From Filimonas sp. (GTDB lineage: Bacteria > Bacteroidota > Bacteroidia > Chitinophagales > Chitinophagaceae), in contig JAFKHH010000012.1 in assembly GCA_017306865.1 (NCBI GenBank), positions 496,001 to 560,000 on the forward strand: DNA of 64,000 bases, written 5' to 3'. The translations under genes were made by a program, and so were the position numbers. Shown piece by piece: positions 1 to 8,873 of this stretch. Within the stretch, counting starts at the first letter, position 1. Every line of letters starts with the position of its first letter. The notes under the pieces are model-generated. The model saw only the letters and a program-made list of their open reading frames with translations. It was not told the DNA's origin and did not search any database.

Positions 1-1
1 A

Positions 2-1819
2 TATGATGCGGCTGGTAATGCAGGTATCATCAACATCCGTTTAAAAAAGAATAAAGCTTTTGGAACCAACGGTTCTCTCACCGGCGGATACAACATTGGT
101 ACTTATGCTAAATACAATGTTGGCGGAGCGATCAACCACAGGGATAAAAAAGTGAACCTGTTTGGTAATTACAACTACAACAACAGCCGGAACGAAAACT
201 TCATTAACCTGTACAGGACAATGAGTGACACGGCATTTGACCAGCACTCTGTAATGACTACCAATAGCCAGAGCCACAACTTTAAAGCAGGTATGGACTA
301 CTATGCTACAAGGTTCAGCACATTTGGCGTAATGGTGAATGGCAATATTGGCGAGAGCAATACCCAAATGAACAGTAACACTTACATAAGCTATATTCCA
401 ACAAATGCTTATGTAAAGAAGAATCTGGCGAACAACGAAATAGATGGTAACCGTAAAAATATCAATCCTAACCTGAATTACCGTTTTGCCGATACATCAG
501 GCCATGAGTTGAATATAGATGCGGACTATGGCTGGTACAGGATCAGGTCAAACCAGTTACAGCCAAACCTTACATTGAACCCCTCAGATGTATTGCTGGA
601 TAAAACCGTGTACAACATGTTGGCGCCGGCAGATATTGACATCTACTCACTGAAAGGTGATTATGAGCAGAATTTTAAGAAAGGCCGTTTAGGTTTAGGC
701 TTTAAAACATCATACACAAACAGTGATAACGATTTCCAGCGTTTCAACGTGTTTGACAATGGTAAGTTCAAAGACACATCACGCAGCAACAAGTTTGACT
801 ATAAAGAAAACATCAATGCTGCTTATGCAAACTATAACCGCCAGTTCAAAGGCTTTATGGTACAGGTAGGTTTGCGTGTTGAAAATACAAATGCAGAAGG
901 TAAATCTACCGGCTATAAACAAGCTGGCAGCCAGTGGGTGCCTTTTGACTCCTCTTTCAAACGTAACTATACAGACCTGTTCCCTAGTGCAGCCATCACA
1001 TTCAACAAGAATGTAAAAAGCCAATGGACAGTTACCTATAGCAGGCGTATAGACAGACCGGCTTACCAGGATCTGAATCCATTTGAGTTCCAGTTGGATA
1101 AATACACTTTCCAGAGAGGTAACACTGAGTTAAAGCCACAATACACAAACAGCATTGGCTTGACGCACATGTACAAATACTTCCTTACAACTACATTGAA
1201 CTATAGCCACGTAAGCGATGTGTTTGCTCAATTAGTAGATACAGCGGGTAAAAACCAGTCATTTATCTCTAAGAAAAATCTGGCAAACCAGGATGTGGTT
1301 AGCTTAAATATCAGTGCGCCGGTACAAATAAAATGGTATAGTGGTTTCTTCAACGTAAACTCTAACTATTCCCACTATAGCGCAAACTTCGGCCCGGGCA
1401 GGCAGGTAAATGTAGATGCCTTCAATGTGAACATCTATGCACAGAACTCTTTCAAACTGTCTAAAACGGTAACAGGCGAGATCAGTGGCTTCTATACCTC
1501 ACCTTCTATCTGGCAGGGTACGTTCAAAAGCAAAGCAATGTGGAGCATGGATGCAGGTGTACAAAAGTCAATCCTGAAAGGCAAAGCAAATATCAAAGCA
1601 TCTGTAAGCGATATCTTCCTGACCATGCGCTGGAAAGCGACAAGTGATTTTGCAGGACAATATATCAATGCAAATGGTGGATGGGAAAGCCGCTTGTTCA
1701 AACTGAACTTCACATACCGCTTCGGTAGCAACCAGGTAAAAGCTGCACGCCAGCGTAAAACTGCTGCTGATGAGGAAGGCAAACGCGTAGGTTCACAAGG
1801 CGGTGGGTTAGGAAACTAA
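2..1819 (+). CDS. Outer membrane beta-barrel / TonB-dependent receptor-type protein (5' end outside window)
   Basis: The reading frame is open from base 2, so the gene begins before the window; 605 residues are visible. The first visible residues (YDAAGNAGIINIRLKKNK) are the end of a plug domain as found in TonB-dependent receptors, followed by a long series of alternating, aromatic-rich strands typical of an outer-membrane barrel. The C-terminal tail (RQRKTAADEEGKRV, then a Gly-rich end) is typical of the Bacteroidota outer-membrane beta-barrel family often annotated as OMP_b-brl_3. The protein should sit in the outer membrane and move or bind a ligand that cannot be named from the sequence. 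A strong terminator follows 40 bases after the stop, so it ends its transcription unit. Confidence 0.85.
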   Translation, partial: YDAAGNAGIINIRLKKNKAFGTNGSLTGGYNIGTYAKYNVGGAINHRDKKVNLFGNYNYNNSRNENFINLYRTMSDTAFDQHSVMTTNSQSHNFKAGMDYYATRFSTFGVMVNGNIGESNTQMNSNTYISYIPTNAYVKKNLANNEIDGNRKNINPNLNYRFADTSGHELNIDADYGWYRIRSNQLQPNLTLNPSDVLLDKTVYNMLAPADIDIYSLKGDYEQNFKKGRLGLGFKTSYTNSDNDFQRFNVFDNGKFKDTSRSNKFDYKENINAAYANYNRQFKGFMVQVGLRVENTNAEGKSTGYKQAGSQWVPFDSSFKRNYTDLFPSAAITFNKNVKSQWTVTYSRRIDRPAYQDLNPFEFQLDKYTFQRGNTELKPQYTNSIGLTHMYKYFLTTTLNYSHVSDVFAQLVDTAGKNQSFISKKNLANQDVVSLNISAPVQIKWYSGFFNVNSNYSHYSANFGPGRQVNVDAFNVNIYAQNSFKLSKTVTGEISGFYTSPSIWQGTFKSKAMWSMDAGVQKSILKGKANIKASVSDIFLTMRWKATSDFAGQYINANGGWESRLFKLNFTYRFGSNQVKAARQRKTAADEEGKRVGSQGGGLGN

Positions 1820-1858
1820 TCAAGTACGAAGAACGAAATACCAGGTACAAAGTAGATA

Positions 1859-1891
1859 ATAAAAGCCCGGCAATATGCCGGGCTTTTTCTT
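1859..1891 (+). terminator. Rho-independent terminator of the receptor gene
   Basis: Perfect stem AAAAGCCCGGCA / TGCCGGGCTTTT with an ATA loop, followed by a T-rich run. It lies 40 bases downstream of the receptor stop codon. The bases just after it (1888-1927) resemble the dispersed 'ctttgtgcctttgcgtg' intergenic family. Confidence 0.85.
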
Positions 1892-1992
1892 TGCGTGCTT
1901 TGCGATACTTTGTGCCTTTGCGTGAAACCTTTAACAAAAGCTAAATCAAATATGGCACAAGTTTGGAATTCCATATGGAAACTTGATGCCGC

Positions 1993-2331
1993 ATGAAAAA
2001 AGCATTCATAGTTGCTGTTGTGCTAGCCGCAACAGCGCTAACACAAAAATTGAACGCCCAGGTTAGGGTAAATGTGAATGTGGGTATTGGTACTCCTGTA
2101 GTGTATGCACCACCGCCACCTCCAAGACGTGTAATAGTATATGAACAGCCACCTTGTCCACCACCTCCACGCAGAGTAGTAGTGGTACAGCCAAGGCCGG
2201 TTGTAGTGTACCAGGATGGTTATGGTTACGGAAGAAGATGTGACTATCGTGATGACAGGAGAGGAAGAGGTTATTACAAAGATGATAGGAGAGGATACGA
2301 CAAGCATTACCGCGGAGCGTTAAGGTATTAA
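1993..2331 (+). CDS. Small secreted Pro/Arg/Tyr-rich protein of unknown function
   Basis: A 112-residue protein with a clear signal peptide (MKKAFIVAVVLAATALTQKLNAQ, cleavage expected near residue 22). The mature part has a Val-rich strand, then proline blocks (PPPPPPRR, PPCPPPPRRVVVV) and a C-terminal half rich in Arg, Asp, Tyr and Gly (RRCDYRDDRRGRGYYKDDRRGYDKHYRG). It is probably exported to the periplasm or cell envelope. Similar short, basic, Tyr/Arg-rich secreted proteins are common in Chitinophagaceae without a known role. It stands alone between two terminators. The signal peptide and the strong terminator overlapping its stop codon support it as a real gene. Confidence 0.7.
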   Translation: MKKAFIVAVVLAATALTQKLNAQVRVNVNVGIGTPVVYAPPPPPRRVIVYEQPPCPPPPRRVVVVQPRPVVVYQDGYGYGRRCDYRDDRRGRGYYKDDRRGYDKHYRGALRY

Positions 2332-2367
2332 AAGAAAAAGCCGTGCATTGCACGGCTTTTTCTTTTA
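2330..2367 (+). terminator. Terminator overlapping the stop of the small secreted protein gene
   Basis: A perfect 18-base inverted repeat around one central base (left arm contains AAAAAGCCGTGCA, right arm TGCACGGCTTTTT) with A-tracts and T-tracts on both sides, so it can stop transcription from either strand. The left arm begins at the stop codon. Confidence 0.85.
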
Positions 2368-2516
2368 ACGTGAGACGTGAATCGCTAATCGTCAATGAGA
2401 CCTTGTACTGGTTACGTTGTTGTGATCATTCCACAAAGCGGCAGTATAACAATATAACAGTATAGCAATTAAACAATACCTCCTATTCACGATTAGCGGC
2501 TCACGTTTCACGTCTA
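2368..2516. repeat. Composite intergenic repeat, copy 1 (left of the siderophore-interacting protein gene)
   Basis: About 150 bases with CGTGAGACGTGAATCGC at one end and the inverted form GATTAGCGGCTCACG at the other, enclosing a core that starts GTTGTGATCATTCCACAAA (2419) and includes an AATT-family segment (AGCAATTAAACAATACC). The core matches 3391-3484 at roughly four of five positions in the same orientation. No reading frame of note lies in it. Confidence 0.75.
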
Positions 2517-2517
2517 A

Positions 2518-3243
2518 TTAATCCAACCCCTTCTTCCCTTGGCTCCAAAATGGCTTCGTATGTATTTGCTTACTCTGCCACTGTTCATGCTTTTTGAGAT
2601 AATGATGGATAGCAATACAAACCTCCGCTTCTCCTTCCAAATAAGCCACGCCTCTGCCTTGTTCCCTTTCAATGATTCCGTGTATCGCTTTCATCAGTTT
2701 AACAGGGCAATCTGCGGATTGCATGGTGTAGAATGAGAGCGGTGTGCTGCCATCTACATCTGTAAAGAAATCCTCGTGAAATTCTGAGTGAATAAAGCTG
2801 TACACCTTCTTGTTCGCAGACAAATGACGGTTTAGCTCATATAAATGCGGTAAAGAAGAAACGTCTCCCACAAGAATGTAATAATCTGCAGAATCGTCTA
2901 TCTGTCGCTTACCCTTCATGCCCCCGAAATATACAACATCACACTCCCTGATGTTCTTTACCCATTCTGCACCCGGTCCGTTAGAAAAAGTAGAAATAGC
3001 TAAATCTATAACGCCGTTGTCCGGCTCATAATTCCAGATAGAATATGTACGCATCTTGTCAGAAAAAGATAAGTCATTATCCGCGCCTATATATACTTTT
3101 ACTTGTTCTCCCGGAGCGTAAGGCAGGTCTTTCAGCTCTTCACTCATTAGCATGAGGTGGTATGTGTCTCCGGCAATTTTTCTCTTCTCTATTACGGTTC
3201 CTTTCCGCAGTACTCTTTTTGCGATGTTGTCAATGATGCTCAT
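2518..3243 (-). CDS. Siderophore-interacting protein (FAD-dependent ferric-siderophore reductase family)
   Basis: A 241-residue soluble protein of the SIP family: an N-terminal FAD-binding barrel followed by an NAD(P)H-binding domain. Visible marks are RTYSIW (about residues 65-70), the flavin-contact motif of this fold; NGPGAEWVKN (about 88-97); YYILVGDVSSLPHL (about 121-134), matching the 'LLVGDETALPAI' segment of SIPs; and the C-terminal KPFWSQGKKGLD, matching the family end 'YWRxGKxG'. Members reduce Fe(III)-siderophores in the cytoplasm to free iron. Length and both ends fit a complete protein. No siderophore receptor or biosynthesis gene is adjacent. The gene is bracketed by two direct copies of a composite repeat. 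Confidence 0.85.
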   Translation of the reverse strand: MSIIDNIAKRVLRKGTVIEKRKIAGDTYHLMLMSEELKDLPYAPGEQVKVYIGADNDLSFSDKMRTYSIWNYEPDNGVIDLAISTFSNGPGAEWVKNIRECDVVYFGGMKGKRQIDDSADYYILVGDVSSLPHLYELNRHLSANKKVYSFIHSEFHEDFFTDVDGSTPLSFYTMQSADCPVKLMKAIHGIIEREQGRGVAYLEGEAEVCIAIHHYLKKHEQWQSKQIHTKPFWSQGKKGLD

Positions 3244-3342
3244 GAGGTTTGGTTTTAGTTTTTCACGTCAAATGTTTATTCTCAAACCCTATAGAACGTA
3301 ACCCTCGAAGAATAATTTTTTATTTCATATAAAGCGTAGCTG

Positions 3343-3484
3343 AAAACAATGCTCGTGAGTCGGCAATAGCCGCTTTGCGATAGTTATATAGTTGTGATTA
3401 CTTCCACAAACCGACAGCACAACAATATAATCATATAGCGATTAAACAATGCCGCCCATTCACGATTGCCGATTCACGTTTCCC
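3343..3484. repeat. Composite intergenic repeat, copy 2 (right of the siderophore-interacting protein gene)
   Basis: Same architecture and orientation as copy 1 at 2368-2516: CGTGAGTCGGCAATAGCCG at one end, ATTCACGATTGCCG at the other, and a core starting GTTGTGATTACTTCCACAAA at 3391. It ends exactly at the stop of the next gene on the minus strand. Confidence 0.75.
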
Positions 3485-3697
3485 CTATTCCAGTTCCTTA
3501 CAATAATAGCCCGCCTGTGTTAGTGCCAGTTCTACTGTTTGCGGAGACAGTTGTTCCGCCTCTATGCGCAACACCTTATCTATATCATGCAAGTCCACAT
3601 TCCATTTCAGAATGCCCTGTAGTGTTTTCAGGTATGCACGCGCTTTAGTAACATGTTTTTTATCAACCAGGTTTGTTTTAAAAATCAGTATTTCCAT
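3485..3697 (-). CDS. Small HMA-like (ferredoxin-fold) protein without the CxxC metal site
   Basis: A 70-residue protein beginning MEILIFKTNLVDKKHVTKAR. Its size and pattern (strand, helix, strand with WNVDLHDIDKVLRIE, helix, strand ending YYCKELE) fit a heavy-metal-associated type beta-alpha-beta-beta-alpha-beta fold. The metal-binding CxxC loop expected near residues 10-15 is absent. Such cysteine-less members are common in Bacteroidota and their role is unknown. It lies about 110 bases downstream of the small membrane protein gene and may share its transcript with the sigma factor. Confidence 0.65.
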   Translation of the reverse strand: MEILIFKTNLVDKKHVTKARAYLKTLQGILKWNVDLHDIDKVLRIEAEQLSPQTVELALTQAGYYCKELE

Positions 3698-3805
3698 AAA
3701 GCCAGTTTTAATAGTTGAATTGGTTAATTGTTTATGCCTATAGCTTTCTCAAGTGCATTATATATCATCTTTCATTAGGCCTCTGGTTAATACCCGCACT
3801 TCGAA

Positions 3806-4183
3806 TTATCCTACCTGTTCATCACCTTTTTTCTCTTCTTCAAAAAAATCATCACGCCTGCCCCAGCGGCCACAACGGTCTTTCATCTGTGCTTTAAATC
3901 TTTCCCTTTCTTCAGGCGACATTGTTTGCCATTTTTCTCTCAGTTTTCTCTTCATATCCCTTTTATCTTTCCAACCACCACCACGACTAAATCCTCCGAA
4001 TAAAATCTTGCTTAAGATCAATAGGCCCGCAGCCTGCCAGAATGTGATCGGGTTTACACTTTGCACCGCAGCCGTTAACACACAGTTCCATAGGTTCATT
4101 ACAATAAACGTAAGCAGGGTAAATACTACCGCCACTATTAGTACGATCTTCGCCACCTTCCCAACAATTCTTCCTCTTTGCAT
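3806..4183 (-). CDS. Small two-helix membrane protein downstream of an ECF sigma factor
   Basis: A 125-residue protein with two predicted membrane helices (about residues 8-33 and 46-64: IVLIVAVVFTLLTFIVMNL and TFWQAAGLLILSKILFG) and a charged C-terminal part with MSPEERERFKAQMKDRCGRW, which resembles the short 'LSPEER' helical segments of CpxP/Spy-like or DUF3106 proteins. It starts 10 bases after the sigma factor gene stops, so the two are almost surely co-transcribed. It could be a membrane partner of that sigma factor, but it shows no recognised anti-sigma domain. Function unknown. Confidence 0.7.
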   Translation of the reverse strand: MQRGRIVGKVAKIVLIVAVVFTLLTFIVMNLWNCVLTAAVQSVNPITFWQAAGLLILSKILFGGFSRGGGWKDKRDMKRKLREKWQTMSPEERERFKAQMKDRCGRWGRRDDFFEEEKKGDEQVG

Positions 4184-4193
4184 AATATAGTTT

Positions 4194-4772
4194 TTAATAA
4201 TTGATCAGTTCATCCCTCAGCGTTTGCAGCCGTTCTCTCAAATGCAAGACTGCATAACGCTTCCGGGATATTAATGTGTTTATAGCTACACCGGTTTTTT
4301 CGGCAATCTCTTTAAATGGTATGTTTTCCAGTTCATTCCATACAAATACCTGTCTTTGCTCCTCCGGCAATTCATTTAATGCCCTGTCCAGCTCCTCCCA
4401 GATCAGTGAACGTAAGTACTGTGATTCCGGGTCCGCCTCATTATCCAGCAACAGCTCTGTCCATGCCAGGCTGCCATCTTCCTCACCCGTTCCCAGCGTA
4501 TCTTCCAGCAAGTCAGGTTTTTGTTTTCGCTGGCTGTCTGTAATACGGTTGCGCGCCACCGTAAACAGCCATGCGGTAAGTTGTTCTATAGGTTGTGAAT
4601 TGTCAACGAATTGGAAAAAAACATCCTGCAGTATGTCTTCCGCGTCCGCCTCATTGGAAACACGCTTGCGTATAAAGCCAAGCAAACGCTTGCTATAAGC
4701 ATTAATTACCTGGGTGATATTACGTTTGGATTTATCTGCCACGTTTTTATATACACTAAGCGCGCCACTCAT
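4194..4772 (-). CDS. RNA polymerase sigma factor, ECF (sigma-70) family
   Basis: A 192-residue protein with sigma region 2 (about residues 25-95, including DAEDILQDVFFQF and the DNA-melting segment WLFTVARNRITDSQRK) and region 4 (about 139-182, PEEQRQVFVWNELENIPFKEIA then the recognition helix TGVAINTLISRKRYAVLHLR). It lacks regions 1 and 3, as expected for ECF factors. The downstream partner is a small two-helix membrane protein 10 bases away, not FecR, so it does not belong to the usual TonB-receptor signalling set. Promoter targets are unknown. Confidence 0.88.
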   Translation of the reverse strand: MSGALSVYKNVADKSKRNITQVINAYSKRLLGFIRKRVSNEADAEDILQDVFFQFVDNSQPIEQLTAWLFTVARNRITDSQRKQKPDLLEDTLGTGEEDGSLAWTELLLDNEADPESQYLRSLIWEELDRALNELPEEQRQVFVWNELENIPFKEIAEKTGVAINTLISRKRYAVLHLRERLQTLRDELINY

Positions 4773-4943
4773 TTGTATAGGTAGACGGATGAGCAGCCGT
4801 TATATTTTAAGAAAACCCAACTTTTTTTAAAAAAAGAGAGATTGAGCCTGGTTCAGCTATTATTAAGTATATTAATTCATTGTTATCCCGGTAACAGCCA
4901 TCACCTGTAAATGTACCTTTGACCACTTAAATATAACTACGAG

Positions 4944-7379
4944 ATGAGAAAAATCTTACTGGCAGTCTCCATTGCCTGTAGTGTACAATCCCTTTACGCA
5001 CAAGACATTCAACAGATTGAATCTAAAAGGGTTCATCTGCCCAACGGCTGGAGCCTTACCCCTGTAGGTAAAAGCCTGCCGCTAGGCGATCTGCCGCTGA
5101 ACCTTGTAGTGTCCAGGTCTAAAAAGCTGGCTGCCGTTACCAACAACGGGCAGAGTGTGCAGTCCATACAACTGATAGATGTAAAGAACGAACGTCTGCT
5201 GGACAGCATGATCATTCCCAAATCTTGGTTTGGGTTAAAGTTTAGTGCAGACGAAAAATTCCTGTATGCTGCCGGAGGCAACGACAACCGGATTATCAAG
5301 TATGCTGTACAGAACGGTAAACTGGCTGTAGCAGACTCTTTCTTATTAGGTAAAAAATGGCCTGTAAAGATCGGTCCGTCCGGCCTGGATATAGATGATG
5401 AAAAGAACCTCTTATATGTAGTAACCAAGGAAGATAATAAATTGTATGTCTTTGACCTGGTTACTAAAGAGATCAAACAACAGGTACAGTTAAATGCTGA
5501 AGCATACACCTGCCTGCTATCTGCAGATAAAAAAACACTGTTCATTACCTGCTGGGGTTGCGATAAAGTGCTGCTGTATAATACTGCTACTGCAAGCCTC
5601 TCCGGCGAAATAGCTGTAGGTGACAATCCCAATGATATGTGCCTTTCAAAAAACGGGCGCTACTTATACGTTGCAAATGCAAACGACAACAGTGTTTCTC
5701 TTATAGATGTACAGGCCGGTAAAGTAATAGAAACATTGAATGCTGCATTGTATCCAAATGCGCCGTCTGGTTCTACCTCTAATGGTGTGGCATTAAGTGA
5801 GAATAATAAAACGCTCTATATCGCAAATGCAGATAACAACTGCGTAGCTGTGTTTGATGTAAGCGTACCTGGCAAAAGCAGGTCAAAAGGCTTTATACCT
5901 GTTGGCTGGTATCCCACAAATGTAAAGGTGATCGGCAAAAAATTGTGGGTGGCAAACGGAAAGGGCTTTTCTTCTATGGCAAACCCTTACGGACCTAACC
6001 CTGTAGCCGGTAAGCAAAAAGTAAATTACCAGGCCGGTGATGCGAACAGGCCAAAGGATGTACAATACATTGCAGGTCTTTTTAAAGGTACATTAAGTAT
6101 TATAGATGAGCCTGGCGATAAAACATTGGGGCTTTATTCCCGTGTTGTTTATAGTAACACACCTTATACAAAAGAGAAAGAGACAGTTGCACCTGGCGTT
6201 ATTGCCAACAACCCGGTTCCTTCCAAAGTAGGAGCTGTGTCTCCTGTAAAACATGTTTTTTATATTATCAAAGAAAACAGGACGTACGACCAGGTACTAG
6301 GCGATGTAAAAGGAGGCAATGGCGATAGCAGCCTTGTACTGTTTGGTGAAAACATTACACCCAATCAGCATGCATTAGTAAAAGAGTTTGTACTGCTGGA
6401 TAATTTTTATTGTGATGGCGAAGTAAGTGCAGATGGGCATAACTGGAGTATGGGGGCTTACGCAACAGATTACCTGGAAAAAACATGGCCTACCAGCTAT
6501 GGTGGCAGAGGTGGAACCTATTCAGCAGAAGGTAACAGGGAAATAGCAAATAACAAAGGCGGCTTTATCTGGGATAATTGTAAGCGTGCAGGTGTTTCCT
6601 ATCGCAGCTATGGTGAGTTTGCAGATGGCGGTAAACCCAATATTCCTACACTCAAAGGGCATATCTGTACCTCTTATACAGGATGGGATTTAGGTACAAG
6701 AGATACGGTACGTTTCGGACAATGGAAACATGATTTCGATTCATTGCTTGCAGTAAATGCGTTGCCGCAGTTCAATACGGTGCGTTTTGGTAATGACCAC
6801 ACAGAAGGACTGAAAAAAGGACGTCCTACGCCTTATGCACATGTAGCAGACAACGACCTGGCTGTAGGTATGTTCATAGAATACCTGAGCAAAAGCCCTG
6901 TATGGAAAGAAAGTGTTGTCTTTATTATTGAAGATGATGCACAAAATGGCCCCGATCACGTAGATGCACATAGAACCACGGCCTACATTGCAGGCGGCTA
7001 TGTAAAACGTCATCACGTAGACCATACAATGTACTCAACCTCCTCTATGTTACGTACAATCGAATTGATTTTAGGGCTGCCGCCAATGACACAATATGAT
7101 GCTGCCGCAGAACCCATGTGGCGCTGTTTTGATACAATACCTAACATGATGGCCTTCACATCATTGCCATTGCGAGTAGATATAAACCAGAAGAATGAAG
7201 CAGTAAATGCATGGCAGAAAATGAGCGAGAAGTTTGACTTTTCTAAAGAAGATAAGATCCCCGACCTCCTGTTCACAGAAGTGATCTGGAAAGCGGTGAA
7301 AGGTGAGCATGCTATTGTGCCTTCCCCTAACAGGGCCGCTTTTGTAAAAGTGAAAGAAGGAAAAGATGACGATGATTAA
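4944..7379 (+). CDS. Secreted bifunctional YncE beta-propeller / phosphoesterase (alkaline phosphatase superfamily)
   Basis: An 811-residue protein with signal peptide MRKILLAVSIACSVQSLYAQ. Residues about 60-400 are YncE-like propeller repeats (AVGDNPNDMCLSKNGRYLYVA, NGVALSENNKTLYIANAD). From about residue 435 a phosphoesterase domain begins with VKHVFYIIKENRTYDQVLGD, the signature of the acid phosphatase/phospholipase C-like family, followed by DGEVSADGHNWSMGAYATDYL and DDAQNGPDHVDAHRTTAYIAG, which carry the Asp and His metal ligands. This fusion is well known in Bacteroidota; the natural substrate is not established. A -7 type element TACCTTTG lies at 4914-4921. It converges on the patatin gene across a strong bidirectional terminator. 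Confidence 0.88.
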   Translation: MRKILLAVSIACSVQSLYAQDIQQIESKRVHLPNGWSLTPVGKSLPLGDLPLNLVVSRSKKLAAVTNNGQSVQSIQLIDVKNERLLDSMIIPKSWFGLKFSADEKFLYAAGGNDNRIIKYAVQNGKLAVADSFLLGKKWPVKIGPSGLDIDDEKNLLYVVTKEDNKLYVFDLVTKEIKQQVQLNAEAYTCLLSADKKTLFITCWGCDKVLLYNTATASLSGEIAVGDNPNDMCLSKNGRYLYVANANDNSVSLIDVQAGKVIETLNAALYPNAPSGSTSNGVALSENNKTLYIANADNNCVAVFDVSVPGKSRSKGFIPVGWYPTNVKVIGKKLWVANGKGFSSMANPYGPNPVAGKQKVNYQAGDANRPKDVQYIAGLFKGTLSIIDEPGDKTLGLYSRVVYSNTPYTKEKETVAPGVIANNPVPSKVGAVSPVKHVFYIIKENRTYDQVLGDVKGGNGDSSLVLFGENITPNQHALVKEFVLLDNFYCDGEVSADGHNWSMGAYATDYLEKTWPTSYGGRGGTYSAEGNREIANNKGGFIWDNCKRAGVSYRSYGEFADGGKPNIPTLKGHICTSYTGWDLGTRDTVRFGQWKHDFDSLLAVNALPQFNTVRFGNDHTEGLKKGRPTPYAHVADNDLAVGMFIEYLSKSPVWKESVVFIIEDDAQNGPDHVDAHRTTAYIAGGYVKRHHVDHTMYSTSSMLRTIELILGLPPMTQYDAAAEPMWRCFDTIPNMMAFTSLPLRVDINQKNEAVNAWQKMSEKFDFSKEDKIPDLLFTEVIWKAVKGEHAIVPSPNRAAFVKVKEGKDDDD

Positions 7380-7441
7380 GGATAATGGTTGAAGTGTTTA
7401 ATAGATAAATTGTTTTATTGTTGAATTGTTATATGCATGCC

Positions 7442-7542
7442 CCGGCTCGTGTCCTCACGCGCCGGTCGGTAGCTGGTTCGTGAAGACACGAACCAGGGCG
7501 AAGACGTTATCATCCTGACAGGTCTCAAAGACCTGCCAGGAT
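7442..7542. repeat. Cluster of three intergenic hairpins
   Basis: Three consecutive inverted repeats. 7442-7465: CCGGCTCGTG-TCCT-CACGCGCCGG (one mismatch). 7473-7496: CTGGTTCGTG-AAGA-CACGAACCAG (perfect). 7512-7542: ATCCTGACAGGTCT-CAA-AGACCTGCCAGGAT (one mismatch). The third shares its core with a perfect hairpin at 47429-47461, so it is a dispersed family. AATT-rich repeat pieces flank the cluster (about 7385-7435 and 7608-7650). Confidence 0.8.
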
Positions 7543-7565
7543 TTTGCAACTATTTGTGTGCATTC

Positions 7566-7608
7566 ATAAAAGAAATGCCTGCTTTATTAAAGCAGGCATT
7601 TCTTTTAT
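7566..7608. terminator. Bidirectional terminator between convergent genes
   Basis: A perfect 21-base inverted repeat around one central base (core AAATGCCTGCTTTA / TAAAGCAGGCATTT) with A and T tracts at the ends. It separates the phosphoesterase gene (+) from the patatin gene (-). Confidence 0.85.
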
Positions 7609-7652
7609 TGTATTCAATAAACAATATAACCATTAAACAATTCAATAATTTG

Positions 7653-8873
7653 CTACGCAATAAACTCATCCAGCCACTCTACGGTGCTCATTTGTTTTTT
7701 GATACGTACAATATCTCCGAAAGCTGTTACAAGAATATCACGTCTTCTCTTTTCATATACAAGGTCAGCTTTGAAGCCATTTCCTGAATCCATTATAAAC
7801 GTAGCCATCTGCTGCCCGATCAGTCGCATCAGGTCAAAACGTGAAATGTCCGCCATATCTATGTTCCTCAATACCTCCTCTGTAAGGTCATGCAGCCATT
7901 TGCTGCCATATTTCTTTTCATTTAATCCATCGATATTCGGTAGTTTTTTAATTGCCTCCGGGTCTAATGAAATTTGAAAACGCCTGTAATCAACCAGCGG
8001 TGTAAACATAGGAGAGCGCAATGTGTCTATCTGCATCGCACTGGCATCCTGGCCTGTTTCTGTCATCAGCCAGTTTAGCCAGAACTTTAAATCAATGCCT
8101 TTAAGATCAACCGTACTTTCCGGCTTGATGAATTGCCGTGCTACGCCGGTGCCAAAGCTGAATAAGGTAATATGAGTAAGCTGGTAATCGCTTTTAGTAA
8201 AGTCCTTGTCAGTCCGGCTGTAAGACACAGCTTCCATCAGTGCAGCCAGGCTTGGGTTGTTGTAAGTAGTCGTGCCACCATCTACAAACCGCTCTAACGG
8301 GTAGAAGTAAGTAGGGGCAGACATTGTTGCTTCCATTACAGCGCGAAGCAATACATCTTTATACGTGCCCGAATACTGCGCATTGTCATCGCAAAAGCAG
8401 GTAAAGAATGTTTCTTCCGCTGCGCTCATATCCTTTGCAGTGATCAGCAGGTCTGTTTGCGTACGCTCGCATGCCTGTTGTATAGTAAGATCACCCACTA
8501 CATCCCGCAATAGTTTTCTATAATGAGCTTTTGTGTACGCAGGAGGATTAATAAACCGGGCGCCAAACATACGATGCTCAAATACTTGGGCCACCAGTTC
8601 CTCATACATTTTTTCTATTTCAGCGGCAGAGTGTCCTGTTACGATCAGTCCGGCAATAATACCCCCTGTAGAAGTGCCGGCTACCATATCAAATAATTGA
8701 TAACAAGGAATACCTGCAACTGCTTCCAGTTGCTTCAGTAGTTGAATGGTTAGTATGCCACGCATACCGCCACCATCCAGCGTGAGAATAAGCCTGTTAG
8801 TAGAAGGGATGCCTAATCTTTCAAAAGCAATTTTCCGCTCCGCGGATAACTGCCCGGAAAAGGGCTTTGCCAT
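7653..8873 (-). CDS. Patatin-like phospholipase / acyl hydrolase
   Basis: A 406-residue soluble protein with the full patatin signature: oxyanion loop DGGGMRG (33-39), nucleophile elbow GTSTGG with Ser68, and the catalytic Asp in DGG (198-200), followed by TYNNPSLAAL, typical of the plant-patatin branch. The Ser-Asp dyad is intact, so it should be an active lipid acyl hydrolase. No signal peptide is seen, so it should be cytoplasmic. No nucleotide cyclase or other defence gene is adjacent, so a CBASS effector role is not supported. It is a single gene, convergent with the phosphoesterase. Confidence 0.87.
   Translation of the reverse strand: MAKPFSGQLSAERKIAFERLGIPSTNRLILTLDGGGMRGILTIQLLKQLEAVAGIPCYQLFDMVAGTSTGGIIAGLIVTGHSAAEIEKMYEELVAQVFEHRMFGARFINPPAYTKAHYRKLLRDVVGDLTIQQACERTQTDLLITAKDMSAAEETFFTCFCDDNAQYSGTYKDVLLRAVMEATMSAPTYFYPLERFVDGGTTTYNNPSLAALMEAVSYSRTDKDFTKSDYQLTHITLFSFGTGVARQFIKPESTVDLKGIDLKFWLNWLMTETGQDASAMQIDTLRSPMFTPLVDYRRFQISLDPEAIKKLPNIDGLNEKKYGSKWLHDLTEEVLRNIDMADISRFDLMRLIGQQMATFIMDSGNGFKADLVYEKRRRDILVTAFGDIVRIKKQMSTVEWLDEFIA

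Noticed and set aside
5033-5632. 199-codon open frame on the minus strand
   Set aside because: Antisense to the phosphoesterase gene, which has a signal peptide, full domains and a terminator.
7653-8873. Patatin as a CBASS effector
   Set aside because: No CD-NTase, Cap2/Cap3 or other defence gene is near, and the neighbours are unrelated.
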